A stretch of 64,000 nt of DNA from Synaphobranchus kaupii (Eukaryota > Chordata > Actinopteri > Anguilliformes > Synaphobranchidae). Both the position numbers and the translations under genes were made by a program. The stretch's first letter is position 1. Every line of letters starts with the position of its first letter. Location: assembly GCA_029718625.1 (NCBI GenBank), contig CM056376.1:25880362-25944361 (forward strand), written 5' to 3'. Below are positions 61,679 to 64,000 of this stretch, one piece after another. The notes below the pieces were generated by a model that ran no database searches, was not told the DNA's origin, and was given only the letters and a program-made list of their open reading frames with translations.

Positions 61679-63468
61679 GCAGTTCCCCCCAGGGGCAGCT
61701 CTCAGCTGTCAGCCAGTTGGTAAAAAGCAAGTCCTCCATGTTGGAGGAGATTCAGACCTCTTTCCAGGAGCGGACACAAGAGCTGGCCTTGAGCCTTAAC
61801 ACCACCCTGGAGAGCAGAGCCAGGTAAAGAGGTCAAGAGGTCACCACCCCCCCATTACGTCCTATTCAGTAGAATACATTTCCAGAAAACAGGGGTTCGA
61901 CTAAGACGTGCTCTAATTGCATGAGTGCATTTTGATGCGTTTTTATCTTGGGCTTGGAGTGCAGGCGATGGACTGTGTCTGACCGCTGGGCGTGGTTGTT
62001 GACCACCCCACATCTGGGACAAAAGGGAAGAAGCCAAATTAAAACATTTAAATATAAAAATATGAAATTTTAACGTAAACATTTTAACGTTATCTTTAAA
62101 CATGGAACAGAGGTGGAGATGGGGAGGTGGAGAGAGACAGTTACTCCCTTCTGAAATTGAGTGAGGAAGAAGTCACAGCTGAGCCTGTTGTAAGTATGTG
62201 CCCTTATCCCCTCTTCCTCTTCCTCATATTTCCATAGAAACCGCTGGGATAACGGCGTCCTGACCTACAAGGCCCTCCGCCACGGGGTGTTGACTCCGCC
62301 CAGATCCCGTCCTGTTACCGTAACGTCGGGGACCAGAAGCGCCGCGGGCCAGCCCAGCATCTCCAGGCCCTGTGAGGATGGCGTGTGGTGCGTGGCCTTC
62401 GTTAGCGTCTCATTGGCTCCTTGAGTTTGTCTCTTGTTTTAGCGATAGCCGGTCTCACAACGCTCCAATGTCCTCACAGCCTGCTAGCGCCCCCTAATGT
62501 TACTGTGATAGACCTGCCAGGGGGCATGGCAGCGTATAGACATGGGTCAGATTTTCAGAGGAAGGGTCATGGAAGTGTGGCGTAGTTGGCGCCTACGTCC
62601 TCTCACAATCCAGCCACCTCCCTGTGTCTCATAGATTGTATTTGTCACCTTCAGTAGAGTGGAGGGTTTATTCGATCAGATGATCATGCAAAACCATGTA
62701 GAAGGGTCAGCGTTTGGTTCAGGAGAGACTGAGGTTTCGGCGCTCTGACCGTACGGACACGCCCCTGTCCCCTCAGGCTGTCCCGGCTCATCGCTGACCT
62801 GCCCGAGGCGGTTGTTCAGGACTGGAGGGTAGGCCGGCTGCTGGAGAAGTTAAGGCGCTTCGCCGATGGGCGGAGCCTGAGGATCCTCCCCTCGGCCTTC
62901 CTGAAGGTGCTGGGGACCCTGCAGCCATGGGAGCTGTGCTCTCCTGATCTCTGTGTGGCTATAGAGGTACGGACCGTATGCCCTGCCCCCAAAACATTCC
63001 CACAACCAATCACAACACCCCAACAACCAATCAAAGTACTTCCACCCTTAACACTCCCACTGCCACAGCCAATCACAGCACCCCAACCCAGAAAACACCC
63101 GTTCACAGCACCCCAACCCGGAACACAACCAATCACAGCACCCCAACCCAGAACACAGCCAATCACAGCACCCCAACCCAGAACACAACCAATCACAGCA
63201 CCTCAACCCAGAACACCCCCCACAGCCAATCACAGCACCTCCTCCCAGAATGCCCCCACAGCCAATCACAGCGCCCCTTCCCAGAACACCCCCCACCCCC
63301 ACGCAGAGCGGATTGTGGTGAGGTGAGGGAGCAGTCCTGTCTCTTTTCCAGATTGTCCGGGAGCACGTGGTGCAGATGACCGCAGATGAGTACGACCTCT
63401 GGCTCCAATCCCGTGTCACCCTGCCCGAGCCAGCCTGGAGTGACCTGCCCAGGCGGGGTGTGAGGTGA
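36270..63468 (+). CDS. ccdc60: CCDC60 (coiled-coil domain containing 60), eleven coding exons proposed
   Basis: Proposed exons are 36270-36520, 50333-50499, 51000-51155, 53589-53693, 57655-57745, 58480-58708, 61029-61113, 61683-61823, 62238-62387, 62777-62966 and 63352-63468, all with GT-AG borders and compatible phases from exon 3 on. Matches to mammalian CCDC60 include GRGYF with a following charged coil, RPFTPVYHS, EPVFRQLCCLNWLLEAVTL, DPGRSRMTVKALNKEKA, LPSAFLKVLGTL, WELCSPDLCVAIE and IVREHVVQMTADEYDLWLQS. The product is about 555 residues, against about 550 in human. The molecular function is not established. Its place downstream of HSPB8 on the same strand matches mammals. Exons 1 and 2 carry apparent +1 indels. 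The middle (exons 6-9) is less conserved. Confidence 0.88.
36892..36957. repeat. (CT)n microsatellite
   Basis: A pure dinucleotide tract of about 33 units, followed by ca-rich sequence. Confidence 0.97.
38275..38430. repeat. Imperfect tandem repeat ('cacagttgatgttgt')
   Basis: Three to four degenerate units of about 45-50 bases share cacagttgatg(t)tgtc and tggacctgtgatactatcag. Confidence 0.7.
41929..42112. mobile_element. Palindromic MITE
   Basis: Inverted ends ggggggtatactacaaagca and the complementary gctttgttgtatac...ataacccccag flank about 90 bases of inner sequence that is itself partly self-complementary (gttatccagctaa). About 184 bp, no coding. Confidence 0.75.
43450..43620. repeat. 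Teleost dispersed repeat, second copy
   Basis: Shares aagtaccttgctcaagggta and gggaatcaaacctgcaa with 4695-4915. Confidence 0.7.
46457..46482. repeat. (TG)n microsatellite
   Basis: A (tg) tract of about 13 units in CCDC60 intron 1. A second GT/GA composite tract is at 47556-47615. Confidence 0.9.
47368..47403. repeat. Poly-C double tract
   Basis: Two runs of C (about 14 and about 19) separated by catc. It is one of many long C or G runs in the window. Confidence 0.9.
47998..48180. repeat. 55-bp tandem repeat, array 1
   Basis: Three to four units each have cagctctccctagcgatggg, gagaatggg(c)gga and accgtactgaa. A related array lies 2 kb downstream at 50108-50245. Confidence 0.85.
48711..49408. 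repeat. 698-bp fold-back palindrome
   Basis: It begins ttaacataaacttaaataaa and ends with the exact complement. Arms match over hundreds of bases (catatcctttgcatgccatg on the left, complement near 49350). The hairpin carries a poly-C run at 49197-49226. The centre is shared with 34820-35460. The adjoining sequence to about 49543 ends like a Tc1 terminus (ggtccccactg then TA). Confidence 0.85.
50108..50245. repeat. 55-bp tandem repeat, array 2
   Basis: Three units with cagctctccctagcgacggg and accgtactgaatgttctccc, about 90 bases upstream of CCDC60 exon 2. Confidence 0.85.
50333..50499 (+). CDS. ccdc60: CCDC60 coding exon 2 (frame changes)
   Basis: Acceptor ccttccccag and donor gtgcag. In one frame GRGYF appears. 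In the next HLLQREEQELQEARKREQRK and REEKQRTEV give a charged coiled coil like the REETAKKKKQQQLQ stretch of mammals. In a third, CYDSDSDTER leads in the correct phase into exon 3. Extra bases are needed near 50356-50366, at ttccca (about 50370) and in the C run at 50464-50470. Removing three restores phase at both ends. Confidence 0.75.
51000..51155 (+). CDS. ccdc60: CCDC60 coding exon 3
   Basis: Acceptor ttcttttcag and donor gtgagt. It is open in the right frame and ends KKLPAARPFTPVYHSLSSPQ then LGSVAL, matching RRPFTPIHS of mammals. Confidence 0.85.
51156..53588 (+). other. CCDC60 intron 3
   Basis: 2.4 kb, with an inverted copy of the dispersed repeat (51338-51500), a run of 19 C (51671-51689) and a run of 9 C (51851-51859). 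No coding sequence recognised. Confidence 0.6.
51338..51500 (-). repeat. Teleost dispersed repeat, third copy (inverted)
   Basis: Contains gtacccttgagcaaggtact and gataagagcatctgctaaat then gcctgtaatgtaatg, the reverse orientation of 4695-4915. Confidence 0.7.
53589..53693 (+). CDS. ccdc60: CCDC60 coding exon 4
   Basis: 105 nt, acceptor gtgtttcag, donor gtaagt. It encodes EPVFRQLCCLNWLLEAVTLN and then PVSSCWDMA. This is the best conserved block of the protein (human EPLFRQLCALHWLLEALT). The following residues align with VITCWNPK. Confidence 0.93.
53960..54540. repeat. 20-bp minisatellite (about 28 units)
   Basis: Units of the form tcctattctcactgtgagtg, with tgtgtg and tgagtg variants interspersed. 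It lies in CCDC60 intron 4. Frames across it encode only repetitive SYSHCVCPILTV peptides and are not genes. Confidence 0.95.
54803..55779. mobile_element. Harbinger-like DNA transposon remnant
   Basis: Ends gggctggattcacaaaaatc and the complementary ggttttgtgaatccggccc are inverted repeats. Inside, about 55213-55365 on +, sequence reads KKGRSPNFSKQEL and, after one frame change, VMVEDVITRKQLLLGKLDN, a Myb/SANT-like DNA-binding domain typical of Harbinger-encoded accessory proteins. No transposase core was seen. Confidence 0.65.
55783..55976. mobile_element. Short palindromic MITE
   Basis: Left end gggtctgcaaccctggtcct and the complementary right end (aggactggggtctgtaaccc) with gccgcagggt cores. 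It lies directly beside the Harbinger-like remnant. Confidence 0.7.
56845..57489. repeat. 43-bp minisatellite, 15 nearly identical units
   Basis: The unit runs ccttatagttcagacgaggg to gaccgttgcaggg. Exactly 15 units span 645 bases. Units 2 and 15 carry the same variant (cgttgag for agttcag). Not a coding array, since the period is not a multiple of three. It lies in CCDC60 intron 4. Confidence 0.97.
57655..57745 (+). CDS. ccdc60: CCDC60 coding exon 5
   Basis: 91 nt after an 18-base T tract and acccag, donor gtaacc. It encodes DPGRSRMTVKALNKEKAIEM then RWDQFISQPK, aligned to DPGGSKSTIKKINKDKSMGQ and KWEHFITAPK of human. Confidence 0.92.
58480..58708 (+). CDS. ccdc60: CCDC60 coding exon 6
   Basis: 229 nt, acceptor tccccacag, donor gtgagt. 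Ser/Arg/Leu-rich: RRATSRGLSSFLGRP, LRSLSSLALGPDEAPPP. Only weakly like the SRRGSTLSLSRASGG region of mammals, but in phase with both neighbours. Confidence 0.85.
58709..61028 (+). other. CCDC60 intron 6
   Basis: 2.3 kb, with the dispersed-repeat tail gcgtctgccaaatgattgta (58860-58926) and a 50-bp tandem repeat (59433-59575). The rest is AT-rich with no coding homology. Confidence 0.6.
59433..59575. repeat. 50-bp tandem repeat (about 2.8 units)
   Basis: Units share gagttcgtatttggaggaga and aaccacccagtttgg. Confidence 0.85.
61029..61113 (+). CDS. ccdc60: CCDC60 coding exon 7
   Basis: 85 nt, acceptor tgttgcag, donor gtaaca. Encodes GQKLDTRSQSAVSELPRPKQ then HSDDLFDG. Phase fits exon 6 (phase 1) and exon 8 (phase 2). 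Confidence 0.8.
61571..61678. repeat. CT-rich microsatellite serving as splice tract
   Basis: tctctctccctctctctgtc and pure (CT)n lead directly into the cctgcag acceptor of exon 8, so the repeat forms its polypyrimidine tract. Confidence 0.85.
61683..61823 (+). CDS. ccdc60: CCDC60 coding exon 8
   Basis: 141 nt. Encodes a helical coiled-coil segment: QLSAVSQLVKSKSSMLEEIQ then SFQERTQELALSLNTTLESR. Donor gtaaag. Ends in phase 2, which joins exon 62238 directly. Confidence 0.85.
62238..62387 (+). CDS. ccdc60: CCDC60 coding exon 9
   Basis: Acceptor tttccatag, donor gtgcgt. Encodes NRWDNGVLTYKALRHGVLTP then a Ser/Arg-rich stretch to CEDGVW. The phase matches exon 8 and exon 10. The start resembles the VLVSNFQKDIAKMRH region of mammals only weakly. 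Confidence 0.7.
62777..62966 (+). CDS. ccdc60: CCDC60 coding exon 10
   Basis: 190 nt. Encodes LSRLIADLPEAVVQDWRVGR, LLEKLRRFADGRSLRI, LPSAFLKVLGTLQPWELCSP then DLCVAIE. Strong match to LLSKLPEDL, ILVKLQKFGE, LLKVLQDLRIWELCSPD and AVAIE of mammalian CCDC60. Confidence 0.93.
63063..63290. repeat. 30-bp tandem repeat in the last CCDC60 intron
   Basis: About seven units of ccaatcacagcaccccaacc and cagaacac(a/c). Each unit holds a ccaat motif, by composition rather than evident function. Confidence 0.9.
63352..63468 (+). CDS. ccdc60: CCDC60 coding exon 11 (last)
   Basis: 117 nt after ctcttttccag. Encodes IVREHVVQMTADEYDLWLQS and ends RRGVR, stop tga at 63466-63468. Aligned to FVREHIIHMPQEDYISWLQS near the end of human CCDC60. 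Confidence 0.93.
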   Translation: MVREHVVQMTADEYDLWLQSRVTLPEPAWSDLPRRGVR

Positions 63469-63809
63469 CCCGCTCGGAGGAGGGAGAGAGGGCGGGGGCA
63501 GTGTCAACTCGGGGAACCAATTCTAGATTTGAGGACTAGTTACTTCAGCGTGTTAGTCTTTCACCATCAAAGTGTCATCTTTCTGCCTGTTGAGAACATT
63601 TTCAGTTTTAAATACCAAATCCTTTAAATCACCCTCGTATGTAATTTTAGCACATTATCACACCTCAGTTGGACAACCCTTAAAAGCTGAATTAATGTCC
63701 AATAAGGACAAAGAAATATGCCAATGAGTAAGCCCTGTGTCGGGTGGGTTGTCTGTCTAATCATACTGTTTTGTTACAATAGAAATTGTTGTTTGTTAGG
63801 TCAATATTA
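63469..63809. other. CCDC60 3' region
   Basis: No canonical AATAAA was noticed close to the stop. Some AT-rich sequence follows. Nothing else is recognised. Confidence 0.4.
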
Positions 63810-63972
63810 CACTAAGGGCCTGATTTACTAAGACCTTTAACATGTGAAAAACCTTTTAGCACAAAACGAATAACACAACCAATGAGTGGTGCAAAACAAA
63901 TACCGTGACCAATCATTGGTCATGTTATTGGTTTTACACATGTTAAAGGTCTTAATAAATCAGGCCCTTAGT
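63810..63972. mobile_element. Palindromic MITE, copy 2
   Basis: cactaagggcctgatttact and its complement bound a 163-bp element closely related to 15908-16092, including the inner gtgcaaaacaaat and accaatcattggt motifs. Confidence 0.88.
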
Positions 63973-64000
63973 GATTATAAATGGGCCTCTAACTTCTTGG

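Noticed and set aside
62111..62189. Possible extra CCDC60 exon (open 26 codons, acceptor ggaacag, donor gtaagt)
   Set aside because: Including it breaks the phase into the exon at 62238, while joining 61823 directly to 62238 is in frame. It could be a rarely used exon, but it is not supported.
62816..63419. Long - strand and + strand frames around the last CCDC60 intron
   Set aside because: They arise from the 30-bp repeat and from the complement of exons 10 and 11.

Overview
This is ray-finned fish (teleost) nuclear DNA. The evidence is multi-exon vertebrate genes with GT-AG introns, Tc1/mariner elements including a Sleeping Beauty-type IR/DR element, teleost dispersed repeats of the 'cagacgctcttatccagag' and 'gtaatgtaatg' type, a sushi-like chromovirus, a Gmr1-like Ty3/gypsy element, and many microsatellites, minisatellites and long poly-C tracts. 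The species cannot be named from the sequence.

Three host genes are recognisable. HSPB8 lies on + (three coding exons, 2624-10112). Tail-to-tail with it, on -, is an HSPB1-like small heat shock protein gene (13481-16547). Its fourth exon would add an acidic, Pro/Glu/Gln-rich tail of about 320 residues with nine 14-residue repeats. If the last intron is not spliced, translation instead stops after eight more codons and gives a normal-length protein of about 199 residues. CCDC60 lies on + (36270-63468, eleven coding exons proposed) and reaches its stop codon inside the window. HSPB8 next to CCDC60 matches the mammalian gene order.

Between the HSPB1-like gene and CCDC60 is a nest of transposons (18.2-35.7 kb). 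A dead Tc1 element is followed by a Sleeping Beauty-like element (19502-35681). That element is split by chromovirus A (19660-34753), whose 3' LTR is in turn split by Gmr1-like element B (28222-33131) and by a TTAA-flanked fold-back element (33271-34246). Element A has lost its reverse transcriptase core in every copy and carries a 3.0-kb internal tandem duplication. Element B has integrase upstream of reverse transcriptase, a SCAN-like gag and a primer binding site matching tRNA-Ile.

The 14-kb first intron of CCDC60 and its later introns hold little but MITEs, fold-back elements, poly-C tracts and minisatellites (20-, 30-, 43-, 50- and about 55-bp units). HSPB8 exon 3 and CCDC60 exons 1 and 2 need several apparent single-base insertions to be read as their families require. 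Most of these sit at or next to short homopolymers, so consensus error is more likely than gene death.

The two small heat shock proteins are chaperones that would act in protein quality control. CCDC60 is a coiled-coil protein of unknown function. No tRNA, rRNA or CRISPR-like locus was seen.
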